Notes under the pieces: model-generated | The model's input: the letters and a program-made list of their open reading frames with translations, nothing else | What the model was told of the DNA's origin: nothing | The model's database searches: none | Shown: piece by piece, positions 23,384 to 31,347 of the stretch | How positions within the stretch are numbered: the first letter of the stretch is position 1 | How the letters are laid out: every line of letters begins with the position of its first letter | Source of the DNA: Paractinoplanes maris | GTDB lineage: Bacteria; Actinomycetota; Actinomycetes; Mycobacteriales; Micromonosporaceae | DNA: 64,000 nt | Reading direction: 5' to 3' | Assembly: GCF_023544465.1 (NCBI RefSeq) | Contig: NZ_JALPVL010000001.1 | Location: 496,001-560,000, forward strand | Position numbers and translations under genes: made by a program

Positions 23384-24256
23384 GTGGATGCACGGCACCG
23401 TTCGGGATCAAGACGATGGCTGATCCGCCCGCGCGCGCTGCTCGCGCTGGGCGTGGCGGGCGCCGGCCTGGTGGGCGCCATCGCCGTCACCGGGCAGGGC
23501 GACGTGGCGGTCGCGTCGGAGCACCGTCCGGTCTTCGACGACGACTTCGGCGGCGGTCGCGGTGCCGACCTCGACCCGTCGAAGTGGCTGCTCGACGGGG
23601 ACGCGCGCAACGGCCGCCAGGACGGCGAGGGCCGTCTGGTGGTGGATCGGCTGATCAGCACCCGCAAGGCGTTCGCGGAGCCGTTCGGGCACGCCGAGGC
23701 GCGGATCAAGGTGCGGCGCGCGGACGGTCCGTGGCGGGCCTTCGGCGTGGTCGACAAGTACGGCCGGGTGCTGCGCGGCGATGTCGAGACGCTCGACCGG
23801 GAGGCCGACCCCACTTCGGGGCGGCAGTTCCACACGTACGCGATCGACTGGTCCCCCACCGCGGTGGTGTGGTCGGTCGACGGGCGGCCCAGCCTCAAGC
23901 TGACCCCGGCCGAGCCCGGCCTGCCGATCGCGCTGGTGCTCAACCTGGCGACCGACGGGCGGCGCCCGGCCCGCATGGTCGTCGACTTCGTGAAGGTGAC
24001 GGCGGGCGCCAAGCCGATGCCCATCCCCACCACGGCGTCCCCCACCTCCGCCGGCCCCACTTCCGCCGCCCCCGCGACGACACCGCCGCCGCCACCGGTC
24101 AAGAAGCCCGCCGCGGCGGCGTGGAAGGCTTACACCGATTACGACGCCGGCGACCTGGTCACCTACAAGGGCGTGACCTACAAGGTCAAGGAAGCGCACA
24201 CCGCGCTGCCCGGCTGGGAGCCCTCCGAGTTGCCCAACCTTTTCACGAAGGTGTAA
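23384..24256 (+). CDS. secreted GH16-like protein with chitin-binding module, acids exchanged
   Basis: A 290-residue exported protein: a basic N-terminus and hydrophobic segment (about residues 14-36) give a signal peptide or anchor. The middle (about 50-210) follows the GH16 fold (DDDFGGGRGADLDPSKWLLDG, HTYAIDWSPTAVVWSVDG). A Pro/Thr/Ala linker leads to a CBM5/12-type module starting AAWKAYTDYDAGDLVTY. The GH16 catalytic signature E-x-D-x-x-E of its neighbour reads D-V-E-T-L-D here, so every acid is changed to the other acid. It is either an enzyme with altered geometry or a non-catalytic binding protein. Start taken at GTG 23384. Confidence 0.75.
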   Translation: MDARHRSGSRRWLIRPRALLALGVAGAGLVGAIAVTGQGDVAVASEHRPVFDDDFGGGRGADLDPSKWLLDGDARNGRQDGEGRLVVDRLISTRKAFAEPFGHAEARIKVRRADGPWRAFGVVDKYGRVLRGDVETLDREADPTSGRQFHTYAIDWSPTAVVWSVDGRPSLKLTPAEPGLPIALVLNLATDGRRPARMVVDFVKVTAGAKPMPIPTTASPTSAGPTSAAPATTPPPPPVKKPAAAAWKAYTDYDAGDLVTYKGVTYKVKEAHTALPGWEPSELPNLFTKV

Positions 24257-24293
24257 GAAAAGGCCTCATCCGGGGTTCCGGAACCAGTCTCCA

Positions 24294-24311
24294 TTGACTC
24301 AATGTGGTCAA
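24294..24311. promoter_or_regulatory. palindromic operator candidate before the GH16 gene
   Basis: TTGAC-N8-GTCAA forms an 18-bp interrupted palindrome 50 bases before the GH16 start, in an AT-richer stretch. The left half also reads as a -35 hexamer (TTGACT). It could be the site of a sugar-responsive repressor. Confidence 0.35.
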
Positions 24312-24360
24312 TCTTTAAAGACTGTTTTCGATACGCACCTCTTCCCCCGGAGGCACCCCC

Positions 24361-25596
24361 ATGCGTAAGACAAGAGTCCTGCTCGCCGCGGCTCTGATCG
24401 CGGCGACCCTCACCACGAGCCTCGTAGCCGGCTCCCGCAACGACGCCGCCGAGGCCGCCGTCGGCCCGGTCGTCTGGTCGGACGAGTTCAACGGCGCGGC
24501 CGGCCCGATCGACTCCAGCAAGTGGAAGTTCGACATCGGCGGCAGCGGCTGGGGCAACAACGAGCAGCAGTACTACACCAACTCGACGAACAACGTCCGG
24601 GTCAACGGCGCGGGACAGCTCGAGATCACCGCCCGTCGCGAGAACCCGGCCGGCTACCAGTGCCACTACGGCACCTGCCAGTACACGTCGGGCCGGATCC
24701 TGACCGCGGACAAGTTCTCGCAGACGTACGGCCGCTTCGAGGCCCGCATCAAGATCCCCAAGACGCAGGGCATCTGGCCGGCGTTCTGGATGCTCGGCGG
24801 CAACAACTGGCCGACCACCGGCGAGATCGACATCATGGAGAACGTCGGCAAGGAGCCGAACACCGTCTACGGCACGGTGCACGGCCCCGGCTACTCCGGC
24901 GGCAGCTCGATCGGCGGCAACCGCACCATCGGCACCCCGCTCGGCAACGACTTCCACAACTACGCGGTGGAGTGGTCGCCCAACCTGATCGTCTGGTTCC
25001 TCGACGGCTCGGAGTTCTTCCGTGTGACGCCGGCCAGCCTCGGCGGGCGGCAGTGGGTCTTCGACCACAACCACTTCATGATCCTGAACGTGGCGGTCGG
25101 CGGTTACTGGCCCGGCTATCCGGACGGCAGCACCGTTCTGCCGCAGTCCATGCTGGTCGACTGGGTGCGCGTCTCCTCGTGGACCGACGGCGGCACCACC
25201 CCGCCGCCCGCGGGCGGATCGGCTCTGCGCAGCAATTTCAGCAACCGGTGCATCGACATCCCCGGAGCCAACCCGGTCGACGGGGCACGGCTTCAGATGT
25301 ACGACTGCAACGGCACCGCGGCTCAGTCGTGGAGCTTCAACGGTGACGGCACGCTGCGCTCGATGGGCAAGTGCATGGACCCGGCCGGTGGCGCGCTGAC
25401 CAACGGCACGCCGATCCAGCTGGTCACCTGCAACGGCAACCCGGTGCAACGGTTCACCCTGTCGGGGGCCGGCGACCTGGTCAACATCTCGGCCGACAAG
25501 TGCGTCGACATCAACGCCTGGAACAGCGCGAACGGCGCTCAGCTCGTGCTCTGGGACTGCACTGGCGGCGCCAACCAGAAGTGGGTCCGCGCCTGA
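24361..25596 (+). CDS. secreted GH16 endo-beta-1,3-glucanase with ricin-type lectin domain
   Basis: A 411-residue secreted enzyme. A signal peptide (MRKTRVLLAAALIAATLTTS, cleavage probably near residue 33) precedes a GH16 catalytic domain with the full signature GEIDIMENVG (catalytic Glu pair about residues 157 and 162) and the substrate-cleft motif GIWPAFWMLGGNNWP. A short linker leads to a CBM13 ricin-B lectin domain with QxW repeats (AQSWSF, VQRFTL, NQKWVRA). It probably hydrolyses beta-1,3-glucans such as laminarin or fungal wall glucan. The start has GGAGG about 8 nt upstream. With its GH16-like paralogue and a chitosanase it forms a fungal-wall attack cluster. Confidence 0.93.
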   Translation: MRKTRVLLAAALIAATLTTSLVAGSRNDAAEAAVGPVVWSDEFNGAAGPIDSSKWKFDIGGSGWGNNEQQYYTNSTNNVRVNGAGQLEITARRENPAGYQCHYGTCQYTSGRILTADKFSQTYGRFEARIKIPKTQGIWPAFWMLGGNNWPTTGEIDIMENVGKEPNTVYGTVHGPGYSGGSSIGGNRTIGTPLGNDFHNYAVEWSPNLIVWFLDGSEFFRVTPASLGGRQWVFDHNHFMILNVAVGGYWPGYPDGSTVLPQSMLVDWVRVSSWTDGGTTPPPAGGSALRSNFSNRCIDIPGANPVDGARLQMYDCNGTAAQSWSFNGDGTLRSMGKCMDPAGGALTNGTPIQLVTCNGNPVQRFTLSGAGDLVNISADKCVDINAWNSANGAQLVLWDCTGGANQKWVRA

Positions 25597-25603
25597 CACC
25601 GGT

Positions 25604-25630
25604 GGGCTGATCCGGGGCCCGGGTCAGCCC
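25604..25630. terminator. hairpin between GH16 and chitosanase genes
   Basis: A 7-bp stem (25604-25610 with 25624-25630) lies between these convergent genes, overlapping the stop codon of the chitosanase. It lacks a T run, so efficiency is uncertain. Confidence 0.5.
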
Positions 25631-26865
25631 GTCAGGCGGTACGAGTCGCCGTAGACCTGCCAGGTCAGCGGCGCGGTCAGGTCGAGGTTGCTGCGGCGCA
25701 GGAACAGGCGCTGGGCGGTCTCGACCCGGCTGACGTCGGTGTGGGCCGCCTCGGTGCGCATCTCGGCCACGCGGGCGTTGAGGAAGGCATTCAGGTAGGT
25801 GAGCTCGTCGCCGCCCTGGGCCGGCGTTTTCGCCGTACGCAGGGTGGCGGCCCGGATCGCCCGGAGCCCCGAGACGCCGTGCATGACAGCCGCGTCGAAA
25901 TAGGCGAACTGGCCCAGCGCCCGCAGGCCGTCGTCGCGGGCGATGCGCATGGACGGGTTGAAGTAGTACGCGTCCCGCGCGTCCTCCTGCACCTTCTGGA
26001 AGACCGGGTCCTTGGCCGCCGCCCGCCACGCCGCCGGATAGCCCGGGTCGAGCCCGGCGTGCGAGTCGGAACCGTTCACCGCACGCAGCGCGGGCAGGTA
26101 TCTCTGCAGCACATTGCCGGGCTTGCGCTTCGCGTACGCGGTGACGACGGCCAGCATGTCGGCCGTGCCCGAGGTGAAGCCGACGACTCCGCCCGTGTAG
26201 CCGCGGCCGTCGCCGATGTCCTCGATATAGCCGAACTGCCCGCGCCAGCCGAGCGTCGAGTTCTCCGCGCTCGACACCAGCGACAGCGCCCGTTCCTTCT
26301 TGCGGCGGTCCTCCAGCCCCGAGGCCGGCGAGCCGGTCGCCGGCGCGGTCACCGGCAGCGCCTTGGACGCCGGACCCCAGACACGCACGTCGGCCAGCGC
26401 ATAGCCGCCGGTCGGGCGGGCCCGCTGGGTGGCCAGCACCCGCAGGTAACGGCCGGTGCCGTTGAGCTGCTTGAGGTCGTCCGCGCCGCCGTTACCGGCG
26501 CTGGTCGCATAGAGGCCGGCCCAGTTGGAGCCGTCGATCGAGGCCTGCACGCGATAGGTCTTCGCGTAGGTGCCCGACCACTGCAGCCGCACCCGCTCGA
26601 TGCGCTGGGCCGAACCGAGGTCGACCCGCACCCACTGGGTGCCCGGCCCGGCGACGCTGGCCCAGCGGGTGACTGTGCTGGCGTCGTTGGCCCGGGCCGC
26701 CACGTCGCTGCCGGTCACCGAGGACGCCACCGCTGGGCGGCCCCGGCTGATCAGCACCGTGGTGTTGCCGGAGGCGGCCACCGAAATGGCCAGCGGGACG
26801 CACAGCACGACCCCCACCCCACCGGCCAGCGCGAGCGTCCGGACGTTGTTCGCACGGATCCGCAT
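25624..26865 (-). CDS. secreted GH46 chitosanase with F5/8-type carbohydrate-binding domain
   Basis: A 413-residue exported protein: a hydrophobic export segment at about residues 11-32, a CBM32/discoidin domain (about 38-165; WVRVDLGSAQRIERVRLQW, YRVQASIDGSNW) and a GH46 chitosanase domain (from about 190). The catalytic acids are visible in LVSSAENSTLGWRGQFGYIE (first Glu) and DIGDGRGYTGG (Asp). GH46 enzymes cut beta-1,4-glucosamine chains. Binding modules usually target the enzyme to cell walls. It converges with the GH16 gene. ATG 26865 is the start. Complete for the family. Confidence 0.9.
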   Translation of the reverse strand: MRIRANNVRTLALAGGVGVVLCVPLAISVAASGNTTVLISRGRPAVASSVTGSDVAARANDASTVTRWASVAGPGTQWVRVDLGSAQRIERVRLQWSGTYAKTYRVQASIDGSNWAGLYATSAGNGGADDLKQLNGTGRYLRVLATQRARPTGGYALADVRVWGPASKALPVTAPATGSPASGLEDRRKKERALSLVSSAENSTLGWRGQFGYIEDIGDGRGYTGGVVGFTSGTADMLAVVTAYAKRKPGNVLQRYLPALRAVNGSDSHAGLDPGYPAAWRAAAKDPVFQKVQEDARDAYYFNPSMRIARDDGLRALGQFAYFDAAVMHGVSGLRAIRAATLRTAKTPAQGGDELTYLNAFLNARVAEMRTEAAHTDVSRVETAQRLFLRRSNLDLTAPLTWQVYGDSYRLTG

Positions 26866-26915
26866 CCCTCAACGCTAGGTCGGACCCCGGCAAGATCACC
26901 GGGATTCGGCCGGAC

Positions 26916-27197
26916 TCAGGGCTGGCGGGGATCCTTGGGCTTCCTGCGGTTACGCAGGATCAGCACGATGACCAGCACGATCGCGGCCACCACGAAGAGA
27001 CAACAGAGACCGCCGAAAAGACCGAAGAAGCCGAACCCGCCACGACGCCGGCGGGACCGCGCCGCCTCGATCATCACGGTGTCCAGGCCATTGCTCGCGG
27101 CCCAGGCGTGCACCGGCACGACCAGCGCGAGCGTCGCCCCGGTCACCGCCGCGGCCAGACGCGACCAGAACTTCACTACTGCAGACATGTGTTCCAT
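26916..27197 (-). CDS. small membrane protein with signal peptide
   Basis: A 93-residue protein: a cleavable-looking signal (ending near VPVHAWAAS), a short extracellular part, an Arg cluster (RSRRRRGG) and one strongly hydrophobic helix (GGLCCLFVVAAIVLVIVLIL), then a basic tail. A type I membrane protein is the likely topology. I start at ATG 27197; ATG 27188 is close and also possible, and the open frame extends to a TTG at 27215. No function can be assigned. Confidence 0.65.
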   Translation of the reverse strand: MEHMSAVVKFWSRLAAAVTGATLALVVPVHAWAASNGLDTVMIEAARSRRRRGGFGFFGLFGGLCCLFVVAAIVLVIVLILRNRRKPKDPRQP

Positions 27198-27225
27198 CTT
27201 GACCGATTGCCGCAAGAGGTGCTCT

Positions 27226-27272
27226 CGCGACTACCCCTCATCGAGAGGTTCTCCCGCGACTACCCCCTCATC
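27226..27272. repeat. 17-18 bp direct repeat upstream of malQ
   Basis: CGCGACTACC-type repeats of 17 bp (27226-27242) and 18 bp (27255-27272) differ by one C and are spaced 29 bp start to start. They lie 42 to 88 bases before the malQ ATG, so they could be paired operator half-sites on one helix face. Confidence 0.4.
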
Positions 27273-27313
27273 AGGCAGGGTAGAAGGCAACGGCAGCGAG
27301 GAGAGGGGATCGG

Positions 27314-29269
27314 ATGGACGCCGACCTGACGGCATTGGCGACGGCACACGGGGTGGCCACGTGGTATGAGGACTGGCACCGCGAGCGCAAGGACGTCGCC
27401 GACGCGTCGGTGGTGGGTGTGCTGGGCCTGCTCGGCGTGGACGCGACGACGCCCGAGGCGATCCGGGCCGGGCTCGAGGCCGTCCGCGAGCGGGACCGGC
27501 TGGGCCGCATGCCCGGCACCGTGGTCGTCCGAGCCGGCGAGACCCGGGAGCTGCCCGGGCCGGCCACCATCGTGCTCGAGGACGGCACCGAGCGCGAGGG
27601 CGACCAGGTGCCCGGTGACCTGCCGCTCGGCTGGCACCGGCTGCACACCGCCGATCAGGAGGTCACCCTGGTCGTGGTGCCCGGCGAGCTGCCCGAGCCG
27701 CCGCAGACCTGGGGCTGGATGCTCCAGCTGTACGCGTTGCACTCGGCCCGCTCGTGGGGCATGGGCGACCTCGGGGATCTGCGCGAGTTCCTGGGCAATT
27801 CCGGTGGCCCGGGGCTGGTGCTGCTCAACCCACTGCACGCGATCACCCCGACACTGCCGGTGCCGGCGTCGCCCTATTCGCCGTCCAGCCGCCGTTTCGC
27901 CAATCCGCTCTATCTGCGGATCGCCGACACCGAGGAGTATCGCCGGGCCGATCCCCCGCTGCGAGCCTCGGTCGACGCGCTCAAGCCGGTCCCGACGGCC
28001 GACGGGCTGATCGACTACTCCGCGGTGTGGCAGGCCAAGCGGGCCGCCCTCGAGCTGTTGTGGCCGCTGGCCGGCGAGGTCGACCTCGAGAGCGATCCCG
28101 GCCTGACCGACTACGCCCGGTTCTGCGCACTGGCCGAGCGGCACGGCGCCAACTGGCAGGAGTGGCCCGAGGAGCTGCGCCGGCCCGACTCCCCCGCGGT
28201 CCGCGAGTTCCACAGCGACCGCGTCGCCTTCCACGCCTGGCTCCAGCGCCTGCTGAACAAGCAGCTGGGGGAGGTCAACGACGCGGCCCGGGCGAGCGGC
28301 ATGCCGGTCGGCGTGGTGCACGACCTGGCGGTCGGGATCGACCCGGCCGGGGCCGACGGCTGGCTGCTGCAGGACGTGCTGGCCGCGGGGGTACACGCGG
28401 GCGCCCCGCCGGACGCGTTCAACCAGCTCGGTCAGGACTGGGGACTGGCCGCGTGGCGACCGGACCAGCTGATCGCCACCGGGTACGCGGCCTACCGCGA
28501 CATGCTCCGGCGGATCTTCCGGCACGCCGGCGGTCTGCGCGTCGATCATGTGGCTGGGCTGTGGCGGCTGTGGTGGGTGCCGCCGGGCATGGGTCCGGCC
28601 GAGGGGACCTACGTGCACTACGACCCCGAGGCGATGCTCGGCATCCTGGCCCTCGAGGCCCAGCGGGCCGGGGCCGTGGTGATCGGCGAGGACCTCGGCA
28701 CGGTGCTGCCCGAGATGACCGAGGGCCTGGAGCAGCGCAACATGCTCGGCTCGGCGGTGCTCTGGTTCACCCGCGACTGGGACGACCCGGAGGACGTCTT
28801 CTATCCGCCCGCCGACTACAAGCGCAACGCGCTGGCCTCGATCTCGACGCACGATCTGCCGACCGCGGCCGGTTTCCTGACCGGCGAGCAGGTGCGGGTC
28901 CGCGCCGAGCTGGGTCAGCTGGCCGGGCCGGTCGAGCAGGAGCGGCGCAACGCCGAGCGCGACCGCGACCAGTTGCTCAAGGCGCTGCGAGCCGAGGGAC
29001 TGGTCGACGAGGACAGCTCGATCGACGACATCATCCTGGCGATGCACGAGTTCCTGGCCCGGACGCCGTGCCGTTTTGTCACCGCGTCGCTTTATGACGT
29101 GCTGGGAGAGCTCGCGCAGCCCAATCTTCCGGGCACTATGGACGAGTACCCGAACTGGCGGATGCCGTTGTCCGCCGGTCTCGAGGAGATCGCCGACGAT
29201 CCGCGGGTCCACGCGGTCGCGGCGATCCTGAGCCAGCGGAAGACCGCCCAGCGAAAGGCACCCCGATGA
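27314..29269 (+). CDS. malQ: 4-alpha-glucanotransferase (amylomaltase)
   Basis: A 651-residue GH77 enzyme that transfers alpha-1,4-glucan segments between maltodextrins. Typical elements: the nucleophile region LRVDHVAGLWRLWW (Asp), the acid/base VVIGEDLGTVLPEM (Glu) and SISTHDLPT (second Asp), plus SPYSPSSRRFANPLYL early in the barrel. The N-terminal extension of about 130 residues is normal for actinobacterial MalQ. The start ATG 27314 has GAGGAGAGGGG upstream. The stop overlaps the ATG of the following small gene (ATGA), so that protein is translationally coupled. Confidence 0.95.
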   Translation: MDADLTALATAHGVATWYEDWHRERKDVADASVVGVLGLLGVDATTPEAIRAGLEAVRERDRLGRMPGTVVVRAGETRELPGPATIVLEDGTEREGDQVPGDLPLGWHRLHTADQEVTLVVVPGELPEPPQTWGWMLQLYALHSARSWGMGDLGDLREFLGNSGGPGLVLLNPLHAITPTLPVPASPYSPSSRRFANPLYLRIADTEEYRRADPPLRASVDALKPVPTADGLIDYSAVWQAKRAALELLWPLAGEVDLESDPGLTDYARFCALAERHGANWQEWPEELRRPDSPAVREFHSDRVAFHAWLQRLLNKQLGEVNDAARASGMPVGVVHDLAVGIDPAGADGWLLQDVLAAGVHAGAPPDAFNQLGQDWGLAAWRPDQLIATGYAAYRDMLRRIFRHAGGLRVDHVAGLWRLWWVPPGMGPAEGTYVHYDPEAMLGILALEAQRAGAVVIGEDLGTVLPEMTEGLEQRNMLGSAVLWFTRDWDDPEDVFYPPADYKRNALASISTHDLPTAAGFLTGEQVRVRAELGQLAGPVEQERRNAERDRDQLLKALRAEGLVDEDSSIDDIILAMHEFLARTPCRFVTASLYDVLGELAQPNLPGTMDEYPNWRMPLSAGLEEIADDPRVHAVAAILSQRKTAQRKAPR

Positions 29270-29448
29270 GCTTCCTCAACAAGGCCAAGGACTTCCTCGA
29301 CAAGCACGACAAGCAGGTGGATCAGGCGCTCGACAAGATCGGCGACGAGGTCGACAAGCGCACCGGCCACAAGCACACCTCGAAGATCGACAAGGCGGTC
29401 GACGAGGCCCAGAAACGCACCGGTCAGGGCGACACGACCCGTCCCTGA
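29266..29448 (+). CDS. MT0933-type small protein, first copy
   Basis: A 60-residue, highly charged protein of the MT0933_antitox family (PF14013): it starts MSFLNKAKDFLDKHDKQVDQ and ends with KRTGQGDT. Family members were named putative antitoxins because of Rv0909 in M. tuberculosis; no toxin gene is adjacent here. The ATG overlaps the malQ stop. A second copy follows 64 bases later. Likely an alpha-helical, possibly disordered cytosolic protein. The toxin-antitoxin name is not supported by this context. Confidence 0.8.
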   Translation: MSFLNKAKDFLDKHDKQVDQALDKIGDEVDKRTGHKHTSKIDKAVDEAQKRTGQGDTTRP

Positions 29449-29512
29449 CGTTTCCGGCGGCCGTGGCCGGGAACCCCTCTCTTGTTTCCCCCAGCACATC
29501 GGAGGAGTTGAG

Positions 29513-29695
29513 ATGGGTTTCATGGACAAGGCCAAGGACTTCGCCGACAAGCACGACGAGCAGGTCGACCAGGGCATCGAGAAGGCCGGCGACCAGGTGG
29601 ACCAGCGCACCGGCAACAAGTACGACTCGCAGGTCGACAAGGCGCAGGACGCCGCTCAGCAGCGCACCGGCACGGGCGACACCCAGCAGCAGTGA
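29513..29695 (+). CDS. MT0933-type small protein, second copy
   Basis: A 60-residue paralogue of the preceding protein, starting MGFMDKAKDFADKHDEQVDQ and ending RTGTGDTQQQ. About half the residues are identical to copy one, with the same length and the same lysine/aspartate/glutamine repeat pattern, so this is a tandem duplication. A ribosome-binding site, GGAGGAG, lies 8 nt upstream. There is no toxin partner. Function unknown. Confidence 0.8.
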   Translation: MGFMDKAKDFADKHDEQVDQGIEKAGDQVDQRTGNKYDSQVDKAQDAAQQRTGTGDTQQQ

Positions 29696-29716
29696 CGCCG
29701 GCCGCCACCCCGCCGC

Positions 29717-30097
29717 TCAGTTCGAGAGCGGCGGGGGCGGCGGATCGTCGTCGACGGCGTAGAGCATCGGGTGTGGCGGCAGATAGGCGTCGCGCTGCTT
29801 GCACAGCATCGGCGGCAACAGCGACGAGCGGTGCTCCGGGTGCTCGGCGCAGTGCCGGGTGGCCCGGTTGATCGCGTCGGAGTGGTGCCGGCCACCGCCG
29901 TACTCGCCGCAGTTGGCACAGTCCCAGCGCCAGAACGCCGGACCGTCCTCGGCGAGGAACCGCCGGATCTTGAGCGGCGGGCCGGCTTCTTCCTGGGCGG
30001 CGGCCAGGATCGCGGGCATGTCATCGGCCATCGGCGGCGTCATCGGACGGCGCGACTGGTCGGCGATCAGATGCGCCAATACGTTGCTCGTGGACAC
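29717..30097 (-). CDS. hypothetical Cys/His-containing protein
   Basis: A 126-residue protein with possible metal ligands in RWDCANCGEYGGGRHHSD (Cys, Cys, His, His) and later HCAEHPEH. This suggests a small zinc-binding unit. It ends in a Pro-rich tail. GTG 30097 is the start. I do not recognise a family. It is transcribed opposite to the MT0933-type genes and in the same direction as the DUF1501 gene upstream. Confidence 0.6.
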   Translation of the reverse strand: MSTSNVLAHLIADQSRRPMTPPMADDMPAILAAAQEEAGPPLKIRRFLAEDGPAFWRWDCANCGEYGGGRHHSDAINRATRHCAEHPEHRSSLLPPMLCKQRDAYLPPHPMLYAVDDDPPPPPLSN

Positions 30098-30139
30098 CCG
30101 AACAGTCTCCGGCGGCCGACCAGCCGAAATGTGACGCTT

Positions 30140-31345
30140 TTACCGAAATAACCCCAACGAGGCCGGCCGCATGCCCGGGAAGACCGCCGCGGTGTCGCTT
30201 ACCCCGCAGCGTGTCCGCAGGGTCTCGGCGATCACCGAACGGTAATCGGTGGTGACCGCCAGATCCCCACCGACCAGCTTGGCCGGCACCAGCCCGGGCC
30301 AGCGCCCGTGCACCCGGCCGCCGTTCACGTGACCGCCGAGCAGGAACATCGCGTTGCCGTAGCCGTGGTCGAGCCCACCCGACCCGTTCTCGGCCACCCG
30401 CCGCCCGAACTCGCTGATCGTGACCAGCGTGACCCGGCCCAGACCGTCCGGCCCGAGATCGGTGGCGAAGGCGGCCAGCGCCGCGGCGAAGTCGGCCAGC
30501 TGCACGGGCATCTTGCGGCCCAGGTTCTCGTGCATGTCCCAGTCGCCCACGTCGACCGTCGCGGTCATCAAAGAAACGTCCGACTTGATCAGCCGGGCCA
30601 CGTCGCGCAGCGCCTTGCCGAGCTCGGTGTCCGGATAGGCCGCACCGTTGGCGGGGGTGTAGCCGGCCGCCTGCAGGCCGCTGGCCGTGCCGAGGGCGCC
30701 GAGCAGCTGGGACGCGGTGCCGCCGAGCGCGGCGGGCGCGTCCGCATAGAGCGCGGCCATCGTGGCCGCGATCGGCTTGGCGTCGGACTCGCCGTTGAGC
30801 ACGAACGCGTCGACCGAGCTCAGCCCGACGTTGGGGGCCGGGCCGTCGAGCACCCGGGCCGGGCGGGCCTGGCCGACCGAGACCGCGTTGAAGGGGTCGG
30901 TGCCGCCCAGACCGCCGACCATGCGGTCGAGCCACCCGGTCCTCGTCGAGGTGCCGGGCGCGGCCCGCTCGAGTTCCTCCATGGCGGCGAAGTGCGAGCG
31001 GTTCGGCGCCGGCAGGCCCACGGCGTGCACCGCGCCCAGGTGGCCGGACTTCCAGAACGGCAGCAGCGGCGCGAGCGCGGGGTGCAGCCCGAAGTAGCGG
31101 TCACCACCGATCAGCCGGGCCTTGGGCACGGCGATGCCGGGACGCGCTTTGTAGTACGCGGCGTCACCGGCCGGCACCACGGCCGAGAGACCGTCGAATC
31201 CGCCCCGCAGCGAGAGCAGGACGAGGACGTCGCCGTCGTGGGTGCGGTCGGCGGCGAAGGCCAGCTTGGTCGACAGCAGGGCGCCGGTCAGGCCGGCCAG
31301 GGCGCCGCCGAGCAGGGTCCGTCGCTTGCAGTCACAGTTGAGCAT
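30140..31345 (-). CDS. DUF1501 family secreted protein
   Basis: A 401-residue DUF1501 protein. It starts with a twin-arginine-like leader (CKRRTLLGGALAGLTGALL), which suggests Tat export. Conserved elements are LVLLSLRGGFDGLS, APNRSHFAAMEELERA, WDMHENLGRK, VTISEFGRRVAENGSGGLDH (two parts of a metal-enzyme-like core) and YGNAMFLLGGHV. The core resembles alkaline-phosphatase-superfamily sulfatases but the activity is not known. The gene lies directly downstream of the DUF1800 gene (2 bases between them), the usual bacterial pairing. ATG 31345 is the start. Confidence 0.85.
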   Translation of the reverse strand: MLNCDCKRRTLLGGALAGLTGALLSTKLAFAADRTHDGDVLVLLSLRGGFDGLSAVVPAGDAAYYKARPGIAVPKARLIGGDRYFGLHPALAPLLPFWKSGHLGAVHAVGLPAPNRSHFAAMEELERAAPGTSTRTGWLDRMVGGLGGTDPFNAVSVGQARPARVLDGPAPNVGLSSVDAFVLNGESDAKPIAATMAALYADAPAALGGTASQLLGALGTASGLQAAGYTPANGAAYPDTELGKALRDVARLIKSDVSLMTATVDVGDWDMHENLGRKMPVQLADFAAALAAFATDLGPDGLGRVTLVTISEFGRRVAENGSGGLDHGYGNAMFLLGGHVNGGRVHGRWPGLVPAKLVGGDLAVTTDYRSVIAETLRTRCGVSDTAAVFPGMRPASLGLFR

Positions 31346-31347
31346 CG

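Noticed and set aside
29266..29695. Toxin-antitoxin module
   Set aside because: The two small proteins match an antitoxin-named family, but no toxin-like gene lies beside them and the first is coupled to malQ.
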